Source: Auanema rhodensis
Lineage: Eukaryota > Nematoda > Chromadorea > Rhabditida > Rhabditidae
Direction: 5' to 3'
Assembly: GCA_964057225.1 (NCBI GenBank)
Contig: OZ059894.1
Coordinates: 18,134,476 to 18,198,475, forward strand
DNA: 64,000 nt
Position 1 is the first letter of the stretch; each line of letters starts with the position of its first letter. Below the pieces are notes generated by a model. That model made no database searches, was not told where the DNA came from, and worked only from the letters and a program-made list of their open reading frames with translations. A program made the translations under genes and the position numbers. Below, piece by piece: positions 1 through 12,406 of the stretch.

Positions 1-166
1 CCATGTGCACATCACGTGTACATTTAATTAGCATAAATTAAAGTTCACGTAAATTTCAAAGTCATGGTTACCATGCACCAGTATCAATGAAAATTTGTTT
101 TTGGACTAATATGGCCATCGGGAATTTAATTTTGAAAACGGCATCTCTTCATCTTTGAGTTACATA
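1..166 (+). repeat. Representative 166-bp monomer (type A)
   Basis: Type A has the centre ccagtatcaatga...tttttggactaatatggccat and the tail aacggcatctcttcatctttgagttacata. Compared with the 176-bp form, 10 bp around the acgggaagc stretch are missing. Three subtypes are separable: ccatcggg aattta (left and middle), ccataggg aattta (for example 11371, 14695, 19241), and ccataggg aatcta (only right of about 39.6 kb). A copies are landmarks for the higher-order structure because they reset phase by 10 bp. About 16 of about 143 monomers before 25 kb are 166 bp, against 29 of 70 between 51901 and 63930. Confidence 0.95.
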
Positions 167-872
167 CCATGTGTACATCACGTGTACATTTAATTAGCAT
201 AAATTAAAGTTCACGTAAATTTTAAAGTCATGGTTACCATGCACCAATATCCATAAAAATTTGTTTTAAGACTAATATGGAAATGGGGAATCTAATTTTG
301 AAAACCGCATCTCTTTATCTTTTACCGGAAACGAGTTACATACCATGTGCACATCACGTGTACATTTAATTAGCATAAATTAAAGTTCACGTAAATTTCA
401 AAGTCATGGTTACCTTGCACCAGTATCAATGAAAATTTGTTTTCGGACTAATATGGCCATGGGGAATCTAATTTTGAAAACCGCATCTCTTTATCTTTTA
501 CGGGAAGCGAGTTACATACCATGTGCACATCACGTGTACATTTAATTAGCATAAATTAAAGTTCACGTAAATTTTAAAGTCATGTTTACCATGCACCAAT
601 ATCCATAAAAATTTGTTTTTAGACTAATATGGAAATGGGGAATCTAATTTTGAAAACCGCATCTCTTTATCTTTTACGGGAAGCGAGTTACATACCATGT
701 GCACATCACGTGTACATTTAATTAGCATAAATTAAAGTTCACGTAAATTTCAAAGTCATGGTTACCATGCACCTATATCAATAAAAATTTGTTTTCAGTC
801 TAATATGGAAATGGGGAATCTAATTTTGAAAACCGCATCTCTTTATCTTTTACCGGAAACGAGTTACATACC

Positions 873-888
873 ATGTGCACATCACGTG
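873..888. other. ATGTGCACAT/CACGTG palindrome block (example copy)
   Basis: ATGTGCACAT is a perfect 10-bp palindrome, directly followed by the E-box-like CACGTG and then TGTACA, itself palindromic. In monomers starting ccatgtgtac the first part reads TGTACA, so two TGTACA palindromes flank the tcacg core. The CACGTG core is kept in almost every copy; rare losses include 1389 (cattacg), 44629 (cataacg) and 61331 (cgtttac). The block could bind a bHLH-type protein or simply favour cruciforms; neither can be told from sequence. Confidence 0.8.
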
Positions 889-892
889 TACA

Positions 893-912
893 TTTAATTA
901 GCATAAATTAAA
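893..912. other. TTTAATT-loop-AATTAAA dyad; stops in all six frames
   Basis: Perfect 7-bp inverted arms, TTTAATT and AATTAAA, around the 6-base loop AGCATA. The same 20 bases contain TAA, TAG and TAA in the three forward frames and TAA in all three reverse frames, so each intact monomer closes every reading frame. Variants weaken the left arm without opening the frames: tttatttag in type F (1917, 7851, 9611 and others) and attaaattag in many copies right of 40 kb. Confidence 0.85.
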
Positions 913-932
913 GTTCACGTAAATTTCAAAGT

Positions 933-945
933 CATGGTTACCATG
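933..945. other. CATGGT-T-ACCATG dyad with GGTTACC site (example copy)
   Basis: Six-base arms CATGGT and ACCATG with a single central base. It includes GGTTACC, so most monomers share one regularly spaced restriction-type site. Type C (ttaccttgc) and type Q (ttaccaagc) break the right arm. The E* monomers (catggatacc) keep the arms but change the centre. Two kinds of orientation switch (39523 and 46971) fall exactly on this dyad. Confidence 0.8.
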
Positions 946-1046
946 CACCTATATCAATAAAAATTTGTTTTCAGTCTAATATGGAAATGGGGAATCTAAT
1001 TTTGAAAACCGCATCTCTTTATCTTTTACGGGAAGCGAGTTACATA

Positions 1047-3500
1047 CCATGTGCACATCACGTGTACATTTAATTAGCATAAATTAAAGTTCACGTAAAT
1101 TTCAAAGTCATGGTTACCATGCACCAGTAACAATGAAAATTTGTTTTTGGACTAATATGGCCATCGGGAATTTAATTTTAAAAACGGCATCTCTTCATCT
1201 TTGAGTTACATACCATGTGTACATCACGTGTACATGTAATTAGCATAAATTAAAGTTCACGTAAATTTTAAAGTCATGGTTACCATGCACCAATATCCAT
1301 AAAAATTTGTTTTTAGACTAATATGGAAATGGGGAATCTAATTTTGAAAACCGCATCTCTTTATCTTTTACGGGAAGCGAGTTACATACCATGTGCACAT
1401 TACGTGTACATTTAATTAGCATAAATTAAAGTTCACGTAAATTTCAAAGTCATGGTTACCTTGCACCAGTATCAATGAAAATTTGTTTTCGGACTAATAT
1501 GGCCATGGGGAATCTAATTTTGAAAACCGCATCTCTTTATCTTTTACCGGAAACGAGTTACATATCATGTGTACATCACGTGTACATTTAATTAGCATAA
1601 ATTAAAATTCACGTAAATTTTAAAGTCATGGTTACCATGCACCAATATTCATAAAAATTTGTTTTCAGTCTAATATGGAAATGGGGAATCTAACTTTGAA
1701 AACCGCATCTCTTTATCTTTCACGGGAAGCGAGTTACATACCATGTGCTCATCACGTGTGCATTTAATTAGCATAAATTAAAGTTCACGTAAATTTTGAA
1801 GTCATGGTTACCATGCACCAATATCCATAAAAATTTGTTTTTAGACTAATATGGACATGGGGAATCTAACTTTGAAAACCGCATCTCTTTATCTTTCACG
1901 GGAAGCGAGTTACATATCATGTGCACATCACGTGTACATTTATTTAGCATAAATTAAAGTTCACGTAAATTTCAAAGTCATGGTTACCATGCAACTATAT
2001 CAATAAAAATTTGTTTTCAGTCTAATATGGAAATGGGGAATCTAATTTTGAAAACCGCATCTCTTTATCTTTTACCGGAAACGAGTTACATATCATGTGT
2101 ACATCACGTGTACATTTAATTAGCATAAATTAAAGTTCACGTAAATTTCAAAGTCATGGTTACCATGCGCCTATATCAATAAAAATTTGTTTTTAGTCTA
2201 ATATGGCCATGGGGAATCTAATTATGAAAACCGCATCTCTTCATCTTTTACGGGAAGCGAGTTACATACCATGTGCACATCACGTGTACATTTAATTAGC
2301 ATAAATTAAAGTTTACGTAAATTTCAAAGTCATGGTTACCATGCACCTATATCAATAAAAAATTGTTTTCAGTCTAATATGGAAATGGGGAATCTAATTT
2401 TGAAAACCGCATCTCTTTATCTTTTACGGGAAGCGAGTTACATACCATGTGTAAATCACGTGTACATTTAATTAGCATAAATTAAAGTTCACGTAAATTT
2501 CAAAGTCATGGTTACCATGCACCTATATCAATAAAAATTTGTTTTCAGTCTAATATGGAAATGGGGAATCTAATTTTGAAAACCGCATCTCTTTATCTTT
2601 TACGGGAAGCGAGTTACATACCATGTGTAAATCACGTGTACATTTAATTAGCATAAATTAAAGTTTACGTAAATTTCAAAGTCATGGTTACCATGCACCT
2701 ATATCAATAAAAATTTGTTTTCAGTCTAATATGGAAATGGGGAATCTAACTTTGAAAACCGCATCTCTTTATCTTTCACGGGAAGCGAGTTACATACCAT
2801 GTGCCCATCACGTGTACATTCAATTAGCATAAATTAAAGTTTACGTAAATTTCAAAGTCATGGTTACCATGCACCTATATCAATAAAAATTTGTTTTCAG
2901 TCTAATATGGAAATGGGGAATCTAATTTTGAAAACCGCATCTCTTTATCTTTTACGGGAAGCGAGTTACATACCATGTGTAAATCACGTGTACATTTAAT
3001 TAGCATAAATTAAAGTTTACGTAAATTTCAAAGTCATGGTTACCATGCACCTATATCAATAAAAAATTGTTTTCAGTCTAATATGGAAATGGGGAATCTA
3101 ATTTTGAAAACCGCATCTCTTTATCTTTTACGGGAAGCGAGTTACATACCATGTGTAAATCACGTGTACATTTAATTAGCATAAATTAAAGTTCACGTAA
3201 ATTTCAAAGTCATGGTTACCATGCACCTATATCAATAAAAATTTGTTTTCAGTCTAATATGGAAATGGGGAATCTAATTTTGAAAACCGCATCTCTTTAT
3301 CTTTTACCGGAAACGAGTTACATACCATGTGCACATCACGTGTACATTTAATTAGCATAAATTAAAGTTCACGTAAATTTCAAAGTCATGGTTACCATGC
3401 ACCTATATCAATAAAAATTTGTTTTCAGTCTAATATGGAAATGGGGAATCTAATTTTGAAAACCGCATCTCTTTCTCTTTTACGGGAAGCGAGTTACATA
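1047..3500 (+). repeat. 14-monomer higher-order repeat, 2,454 bp
   Basis: Order A(1047)-B(1213)-C(1389)-D(1565)-E(1741)-F(1917)-G(2093)-H x7 (2269-3325). The next block at 3501 starts with the same private variants as this one: ccagtaacaatga in A, gtacatgtaattag in B and cattacg in C. This shows descent from one unit 2,454 bp away. Types D-E-F-G then recur in the same order throughout the first 25 kb, which makes this the clearest statement of the domain I cycle. Confidence 0.9.
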
Positions 3501-5582
3501 CCATGTGCACATCACGTGTACATTTAATTAGCATAAATTAAAGTTCACGTAAATTTCAAAGTCATGGTTACCATGCACCAGTAACAATGAAAATTTGTTT
3601 TTGGACTAATATGGCCATCGGGAATTTAATTTTGAAAACGGCATCTCTTCATCTTTGAGTTACATACCATGTGTACATCACGTGTACATGTAATTAGCAT
3701 AAATTAAAGTTCACGTAAATTTTAAAGTCATGGTTACCATGCACCAATATCCATAAAAATTTGTTTTTAGACTAATATGGAAATGGGGAATCTAATTTTG
3801 AAAACCGCATCTCTTTATCTTTTACGGGAAGCGAGTTACATACCATGTGCACATTACGTGTACATTTAATTAGCATAAATTAAAGTTCACGTAAATTTCA
3901 AAGTCATGGTTACCTTGCACCAGTATCAATGAAAATTTGTTTTCGGACTAATATGGCCGTGGGGAATCTAATTTTGAAAACCGCATCTCTTTATCTTTTA
4001 CCGGAAACGAGTTACATATCATGTGTACATCACGTGTACATTTAATTAGCATAAATTAAAGTTCACGTAAATTTTAAAGTCATGGTTACCATGCACCAAT
4101 ATCCATAAAAATTTGTTTTCAGTCTAATATGGAAATGGGGAATCTAACTTTGAAAACCGCATCTCTTTATCTTTCACGGGAAGCGAGTTACATACCATGT
4201 GCCCATCACGTGTACATTTAATTAGCATAAATTAAAGTTCACGTAAATTTTAAAGTCATGGTTACCATGCACCAATATCCATAAAAATTTGTTTTTAGAC
4301 TAATATGGAAATGGGGAATCTAATTTTGAAAACCGCATCTCTTTATCTTTTACGGGAAGCGAGTTACATACCATGTGCACATCACGTGTACATTTAATTA
4401 GCATAAATTAAAGTTCACGTAAATTTCAAAGTCATGGTTACCATGCGCCTATATCAATAAAAATTTGATTTTAGTCTAATATGGCCATGGGGAATCTAAT
4501 TATGAAAACCGCATCTCTTTATCTTTTACGGGAAGCGAGTTACATACCATGTGTAAATCACGTGTACATTTAATTAGCATAAATTAAAGTTCACGTAAAT
4601 TTCAAAGTCATGGTTACCATGCACCTATATCAATAAAAATTTGTTTTCAGTCTAATATGGAAATGGGGAATCTAATTTTGAAAACCGCATCTCTTCATCT
4701 TTGAGTTACATACCATGTGTACATCACGTGTACATTTAATTAGCATAAATTAAAGTTCACGTAAATTTTAAAGTCATGGTTACCATGCGCCTATATCAAT
4801 AAAAATTTGATTTTAGTCTAATATGGCCATGGGGAATCTAATTATGAAAACCGCATCTCTTTATCTTTTACGGGAAGCGAGTTACATACCATGTGTAAAT
4901 CACGTGTACATTTAATTAGCATAAATTAAAGTTCACGTAAATTTCAAAGTCATGGTTACCATGCACCAGTATCAATGAAAATTTGTTTTTGGACTAATAT
5001 GGCCATCGGGAATTTAATTTTGAAAACGGCATCTCTTCATCTTTGAGTTACATACCATGTGTACATCACGTGTACATTTAATTAGCATAAATTAAAGTTC
5101 ACGTAAATTTTAAAGTCATGGTTACCATGCACCAATATCCATAAAAATTTGTTTTTAGACTAATATGGGAATGGGGAATCTAATTTTGAAAACCGCATCT
5201 CTTTATCTTTTACGGGAAGCGAGTTACATACCATGTGCACATCACGTGTACATTTAATTAGCATAAATTAAAGTTCACGTAAATTTCAAAGTCATGGTTA
5301 CCATGCGCCTATATCAATAAAAATTTGTTTTTAGTCTAATATGGCCATGGGGAATCTAATTATGAAAACCGCATCTCTTTATCTTTTACGGGAAGCGAGT
5401 TACATACCATGTGTAAATCACGTGTACATTTAATTAGCATAAATTAAAGTTCACGTAAATTTCAAAGTCATGGTTACCATGCACCTATATCAATAAAAAT
5501 TTGTTTTCAGTCTAATATGGAAATGGGGAATCTAATTTTGAAAACCGCATCTCTTTATCTTTTACGGGAAGCGAGTTACATA
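3501..5582 (+). repeat. Rearranged domain I unit with a chimeric monomer
   Basis: Twelve monomers: A-B-C-D-B-G-(H/A)-G-A-B-G-H. It copies the start of the 14-mer (same private variants through C) and then loses the H run. The monomer at 4547-4712 has an H centre joined to the short 166-bp tail but keeps gaaaaccgc, so it is an H/A recombinant. Short A-B-G-H cycles suggest in-register unequal exchange. Confidence 0.85.
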
Positions 5583-6980
5583 CCATGTGCACATCACGTG
5601 TACATTTAATTAGCATAAATTAAAGTTCACGTAAATTTCAAAGTCATGGTTACCATGCACCAGTATCAATGAAAATTTGTTTTTGGACTAATATGGCCAT
5701 CGGGAATTTAATTTTGAAAACGGCATCTCTTCATCTTTGAGTTACATACCATGTGTACATCACGTGTACATTTAATTAGCATAAATTAAAGTTCACGTAA
5801 ATTTTAAAGTCATGGTTACCATGCACCAATATCCATAAAAATTTGTTTTTAGACTAATATGGAAATGGGGAATCTAATTTTGAAAACCGCATCTCTTTAT
5901 CTTTTACGGGAAGCGAGTTACATACCATGTGCACATCACGTGTACATTTAATTAGCATAAATTAAAGTTCACGTAAATTTCAAAGTCATGGTTACCTTGC
6001 ACCAGTATCAATGAAAATTTGTTTTCGGACTAATATGGCCATGGGGAATCTAATTTTGAAAACCGCATCTCTTTATCTTTTACCGGAAACGAGTTACATA
6101 TCATGTGTACATCACGTGTACATTTAATTAGCATAAATTAAAGTTCACGTAAATTTTAAAGTCATGGTTACCATGCACCAATATCCATAAAAATTTGTTT
6201 TCAGTCTAATATGGAAATGGGAAATCTAACTTTGAAAACCGCATCTCTTTATCTTTCACGGGAAGCGAGTTACATACCATGTGCCCATCACGTGTACATT
6301 TGATTAGCATAAATTAAAGTTCACGTAAATTTTAAAGTCATGGTTACCATGCACCAATATCCATAAAAATTTGTTTTCAGTCTAATATGGAAATGGGGAA
6401 TCTAACTTTGAAAACCGCATCTCTTTATCTTTCACGGGAAGCGAGTTACATACCATGTGTAAATCACGTGTACATTTAATTAGCATAAATTAAAGTTCAC
6501 GTAAATTTCAAAGTCATGGTTACCATGCGCCTATATCAATAAAAATTTGTTTTTAGTCTAATATGGCCATGGGGAATCTAATTATGAAAACCGCATCTCT
6601 TTATCTTTTACGGGAAGCGAGTTACATACCATGTGTAAATCACGTGTACATTTAATTAGCATAAATTAAAGTTCACGTAAATTTCAAAGTCATGGTTACC
6701 ATGCACCAATATCAATTAAAATTTGTTTTTAGTCTAATATGGACATGGGGAATCTAATTTTGAAAACCGCATCTCTTTATCTTTTACGGGAAGCGAGTTA
6801 CATACCATGTGTAAATCACGTGTACATTTAATTAGCATAAATTAAAGTTCACGTAAATTTCAAAGTCATGGTTACCATGCACCTATATCAATAAAAATTT
6901 GTTTTCAGTCTAATATGGAAATGGGGAATCTAATTTTGAAAACCGCATCTCTTTATCTTTTACGGGAAGCGAGTTACATA
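5583..6980 (+). repeat. Domain I block: A-B-C-D-D'-G-X-H
   Basis: Eight monomers with one 166-bp copy (1,398 bp). D is duplicated (6101, 6277; the second has tttgattag). The monomer at 6629 is unusual: aatatcaattaaaa with agtctaatatggacat, mixing E, G and B diagnostic bases. Confidence 0.8.
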
Positions 6981-8906
6981 CCATGTGCACATCACGTGTA
7001 CATTTAATTAGCATAAATTAAAGTTCACGTAAATTTCAAAGTCATGGTTACCATGCACCAGTATCAATGAAAATTTGTTTTTGGACTAATATGGCCATCG
7101 GGAATTTAATTTTGAAAACGGCATCTCTTCATCTTTGAGTTACATACCATGTGTACATCACGTGTACATTTAATTAGCATAAATTAAAGTTCACGTAAAT
7201 TTTAAAGTCATGGTTACCATGCACCAATATCCATAAAAATTTGTTTTTAGACTAATATGGAAATGGGGAATCTAATTTTGAAAACCGCATCTCTTTATCT
7301 TTTACGGGAAGCGAGTTACATACCATGTGCACATCACGTGTACATTTAATTAGCATAAATTAAAGTTCACGTAAATTTCAAAGTCATGGTTACCTTGCAC
7401 CAGTATCAATGAAAATTTGTTTTCGGACTAATATGGCCATGGGGAATCTAATTTTGAAAACCGCATCTCTTTATCTTTTACCGGAAACGAGTTACATATC
7501 ATGTGTACATCACGTGTACATTTAATTAGCATAAATTAAAGTTCACGTAAATTTTAAAGTCATGGTTACCATGCACCAATATCCATAAAAATTTGTTTTT
7601 AGACTAATATGGAAATGGGGAATCTAATTTTGAAAACCGCATCTCTTTATCTTTTACGGGAAGCGAGTTACATACCATGTGCACATCACGTGTACATTTG
7701 ATTAGCATAAATTAAAGTTCACGTAAATTTTAAAGTCATGGTTACCATGCACCAATATCCATAAAAATTTGTTTTTAGACTAATATGGACATGGGGAATC
7801 TAACTTTGAAAACCGCATCTCTTTATCTTTTACGGGAAGCGAGTTACATATCATGTGCACATCACGTGTACATTTATTTAGCATAAATTAAAGTTCACGT
7901 AAATTTCAAAGTCATGGTTACCATGCACCTATATCAATAAAAATTTGTTTTCAGTCTAATATGGAAATGGGGAATCTAATTTTGAAAACCGCATCTCTTT
8001 ATCTTTTACCGGAAACGAGTTACATATCATGTGTACATCACGTGTACATTTAATTAGCATAAATTAAAGTTTACGTAAATTTCAAAGTCATGGTTACCAT
8101 GCACCTATATCAATAAAAATTTGTTTTCAGTCTAATATGGAAATGGGGAATCTAATTTTGAAAACCGCATCTCTTTATCTTTTACGGGAAGCGAGTTACA
8201 TACCATGTGTAAATCACGTGTACATTTAATTAGCATAAATTAAAGTTTACGTAAATTTCAAAGTCATGGTTACCATGCACCTATATCAATAAAAAATTGT
8301 TTTCAGTCTAATATGGAAATGGGGAATCTAATTTTGAAAACCGCATCTCTTTATCTTTTACGGGAAGCGAGTTACATACCATGTGTAAATCACGTGTACA
8401 TTTAATTAGCATAAATTAAAGTTCACGTAAATTTCAAAGTCATGGTTACCATGCACCTATATCAATAAAAATTTGTTTTCAGTCTAATATGGAAATGGGG
8501 AATCTAATTTTGAAAACCGCATCTCTTTATCTTTTACGGGAAGCGAGTTACATACCATGTGTAAATCACGTGTACATTTAATTAGCATAAATTAAAGTTC
8601 ACGTAAATTTCAAAGTCATGGTTACCATGCACCTATATCAATAAAAATTTGTTTTCAGTCTAATATGGAAATGGGGAATCTAATTTTGAAAACGGCATCT
8701 CTTAATCTTTTACGGGAAGCGAGTTACATATCATGTGCTCATCACGTGTACATTTAATTAGCATAAATTAAAGTTTACGTAAATTTCAAAGTCATGGTTA
8801 CCATGCACCTATATCAATAAAAATTTGTTTTCAGTCTAATATGGAAATGGGGAATCTAATTTTGAAAACCGCATCTCTTTATCTTTTACGGGAAGCGAGT
8901 TACATA
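6981..8906 (+). repeat. Domain I block: A-B-C-B-E-F-H5
   Basis: Eleven monomers with one 166-bp copy (1,926 bp). The E at 7675 carries tttgattag, as does the D' at 6277, linking the two neighbouring blocks. The H at 8555 has aacggcatctcttaatc, partly A-like, but keeps the long 176-bp tail. Confidence 0.8.
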
Positions 8907-11900
8907 CCATGTGCACATCACGTGTACATTTAATTAGCATGAATTAAAGTTCACGTAAATTTCAAAGTCATGGTTACCATGCACCAGTATCAATGAAAAT
9001 TTGTTTTCGGACTAATATGGCCATGGGGAATCTAATTTTGAAAACCGCATCTCTTTATCTTTTACCGGAAACGAGTTACATATCATGTGTACATCACGTG
9101 TACATTTAATTAGCATAAATTAAAGTTCACGTAAATTTCAAAGTCATGGTTACCTTGCACCAGTATCAATGAAAATTTGTTTTCGGACTAATATGGCCAT
9201 GGGGAATCTAATTTTGAAAACCGCATCTCTTTATCTTTTACCGGAAACGAGTTACATATCATGTGTACATCACGTGTACATTTAATTAGCATAAATTAAA
9301 ATTCACGTAAATTTTAAAGTCATGGTTACCATGCACCAATATTCATAAAAATTTGTTTTCAGTCTAATATGGAAATGGGGAATCTAACTTTGAAAACCGC
9401 ATCTCTTTATCTTTCACGGGAAGCGAGTTACATACCATGTGCTCATCACGTGTACATTTAATTAGCATAAATTAAAGTTCACGTAAATTTTGAAGTCATG
9501 GTTACCATGCACCAATATCCATAAAAATTTGTTTTTAGACTAATATGGACATGGGGAATCTAACTTTGAAAACCGCATCTCTTTATCTTTCACGGGAAGC
9601 GAGTTACATATCATGTGCACATCACGTGTACATTTATTTAGCATAAATTAAAGTTCACGTAAATTTCAAAGTCATGGTTACCATGCACCTATATCAATAA
9701 AAATTTGTTTTCAGTCTAATATGGAAATGGGGAATCTAATTTTGAAAACCGCATCTCTTTATCTTTTACCGGAAACGAGTTACATATCATGTGTACATCA
9801 CGTGTACATTTAATTAGCATAAATTAAAGTTCACGTAAATTTCAAAGTCATGGTTACCATGCGCCTATATCAATAAAAATTTGTTTTTAGTCTAATATGG
9901 CCATGGGGAATCTAATTATGAAAACCGCATCTCTTCATCTTTTACGGGAAGCGAGTTACATACCATGTGCACATCACGTGTACATTTAATTAGCATAAAT
10001 TAAAGTTTACGTAAATTTCAAAGTCATGGTTACCATGCACCTATATCAATAAAAATTTGTTTTCAGTCTAATATGGAAATGGGGAATCTAATTTTGAAAA
10101 CCGCATCTCTTTATCTTTTACGGGAAGCGAGTTACATACCATGTGTAAATCACGTGTACATTTAATTAGCATAAATTAAAGTTTACGTAAATTTCAAAGT
10201 CATGGTTACCATGCACCTATATCAATAAAAAATTGTTTTCAGTCTAATATGGAAATGGGGAATCTAATTTTGAAAACCGCATCTCTTTATCTTTTACGGG
10301 AAGCGAGTTACATACCATGTGTAAATCACGTGTACATTTAATTAGCATAAATTAAAGTTCACGTAAATTTCAAAGTCATGGTTACCATGCACCTATATCA
10401 ATAAAAATTTGTTTTCAGTCTAATATGGAAATGGGGAATCTAATTTTGAAAACCGCATCTCTTTATCTTTTACGGGAAGCGAGTTACATACCATGTGTAA
10501 ATCACGTGTACATTTAATTAGCATAAATTAAAGTTTACGTAAATTTCAAAGTCATGGTTACCATGCACCTATATCAATAAAAATTTGTTTTCAGTCTAAT
10601 ATGGAAATGGGGAATCTAACTTTGAAAACCGCATCTCTTTATCTTTCACGGGAAGCGAGTTACATACCATGTGCCCATCACGTGTACATTTAATTAGCAT
10701 AAATTAAAGTTTACGTAAATTTCAAAGTCATGGTTACCATGCACCTATATCAATAAAAATTTGTTTTCAGTCTAATATGGAAATGGGGAATCTAATTTTG
10801 AAAACCGCATCTCTTTATCTTATACGGGAAGCGAGTTACATACCATGTGTAAATCACGTGTACATTTAATTAGCATAAATTAAAGTTTACGTAAATTTCA
10901 AAGTCATGGTTACCATGCACCTATATCAATAAAAAATTGTTTTCAGTCTAATATGGAAATGGGGAATCTAATTTTGAAAACCGCATCTCTTTATCTTTCA
11001 CGGGAAGCGAGTTACATACCATGTGTAAATCACGTGTACATTTAATTAGCATAAATTAAAGTTCACGTAAATTTCAAAGTCATGGTTACCATGCACCTAT
11101 ATCAATAAAAATTTGTTTTCAGTCTAATATGGAAATGGGGAATCTAATTTTGAAAACCGCATCTCTTTATCTTTTACGGGAAGCGAGTTACATACCATGT
11201 GTAAATCACGTGTACATTTAATTAGCATAAATTAAAGTTTACGTAAATTTCAAAGTCATGGTTACCATGCACCTATATCAATAAAAATTTGTTTTCAGTC
11301 TAATATGGAAATGGGGAATCTAATTTTGAAAACCGCATCTCTTTATCTTTTACGGGAAGCGAGTTACATACCATGTGCACATCACGTGTACATTTAATTA
11401 GCATAAATTAAAGTTCACGTAAATTTCAAAGTCATGGTTACCATGCACCAGTATCAATGAAAATTTGTTTTTGGACTAATATGGCCATAGGGAATTTAAT
11501 TTTGAAAACGGCATCTCTTCATCTTTGAGTTACATACCATGTGTACATCACGTGTACATTTAATTAGCATAAATTAAAGTTCACGTAAATTTTAAAGTCA
11601 TGGTTACCATGCACCAATATCCATAAAAATTTGTTTTTAGACTAATATGGACATGGGGAATCTAATTTTGAAAACCGCATCTCTTTATCTTTCACGGGAA
11701 GCGAGTTACATATCATGTGCACATCACGTGTACATTTAATTAGCATAAATTAAAGTTCACGTAAATTTCAAAGTCATGGTTACCATGCACCTATATCAAT
11801 AAAAATTTGTTTTCAGTCTAATATGAAAATGGGGAATCTAATTTTGAAAACCGCATCTCTTTATCTTTTACGGGAAACGAGTTACATATCATGTGCACAT

Positions 11901-12406
11901 CACGTGTACATTTAATTAGCATAAATTAAAGTTCACGTAAATTTCAAAGTCATGGTTACCATGCACCAGTATCAATGAAAATTTGTTTTTGGACTAATAT
12001 GGCCATCGGGAATTTAATTTTGAAAACGGCATCTCTTCATCTTTGAGTTACATACCATGTGTACATCACGTGTACATTTAATTAGCATAAATTAAAGTTC
12101 ACGTAAATTTTAAAGTCATGGTTACCATGCACCAATATCCATAAAAATTTGTTTTTAGACTAATATGGAAATGGGGAATCTAATTTTGAAAACCGCATCT
12201 CTTTATCTTTTACGGGAAGCGAGTTACATACCATGTGCACATCACGTGTACATTTAATTAGCATAAATTAAAGTTCACGTAAATTTCAAAGTCATGGTTA
12301 CCTTGCACCAGTATCAATGAAAATTTGTTTTCGGACTAATATGGCCATGGGGAATCTAATTTTGAAAACCGCATCTCTTTATCTTTTACCGGAAACGAGT
12401 TACATA
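8907..12406 (+). repeat. 20-monomer higher-order repeat, 3,500 bp, copy 1
   Basis: Order C'-C-D-E-F-G-H8-A-B/E-H-A-B-C. Copy 2 begins at 12407 with the same C'-C pair and the same private variants (attcacg and aatattcat in D at 9259 and 12759, ccatgtgctc in E at 9435 and 12935). A ccatcggg/ccataggg pair of A monomers (11371, 11889) lies near the end of the unit. Confidence 0.9.

Larger units (their letters stand above)
1..1046 (+). repeat. Domain I block: A-B-C-B-H-H
   Basis: Six monomers starting at 1, 167, 343, 519, 695 and 871. The 519 copy has gtcatgttacc, breaking the dyad. This is a partial higher-order unit ending where a full 14-mer starts at 1047. Confidence 0.85.
871..1046 (+). repeat. 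Representative 176-bp monomer (type H)
   Basis: Example of the commonest monomer in the left third. By offset it contains the gtgcac/cacgtg palindrome block (3-18), the hairpin-capable TTTAATT/AATTAAA block (23-42), the conserved acgtaaattt core (48-57), the CATGGT/ACCATG dyad (63-75), the type-defining centre ctatatcaataa...cagtctaatatggaaatgggg, then gaaaaccgcatctctttatc and the 3' tail acgggaagcgagttacata. Hand count gives 30 C and 27 G in 176 bp with 5 CpG, so CpG is not depleted. Many H copies begin ccatgtgtaaat and have agtttacg instead of agttcacg. H copies occur in runs of up to 8 (9963-11370). Confidence 0.95.

Noticed and set aside
1-166. Known satellites (alpha satellite, Arabidopsis 178-bp repeat, Drosophila 1.688 family)
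   Set aside because: Length is in the usual range but the sequence does not match what I know of these families. I therefore assign no species.
871-1046. aataaa as polyadenylation signals and CACGTG as promoter E-boxes
   Set aside because: Both recur as part of the monomer with no gene nearby. Their presence follows from repetition, not from selection for transcript processing.
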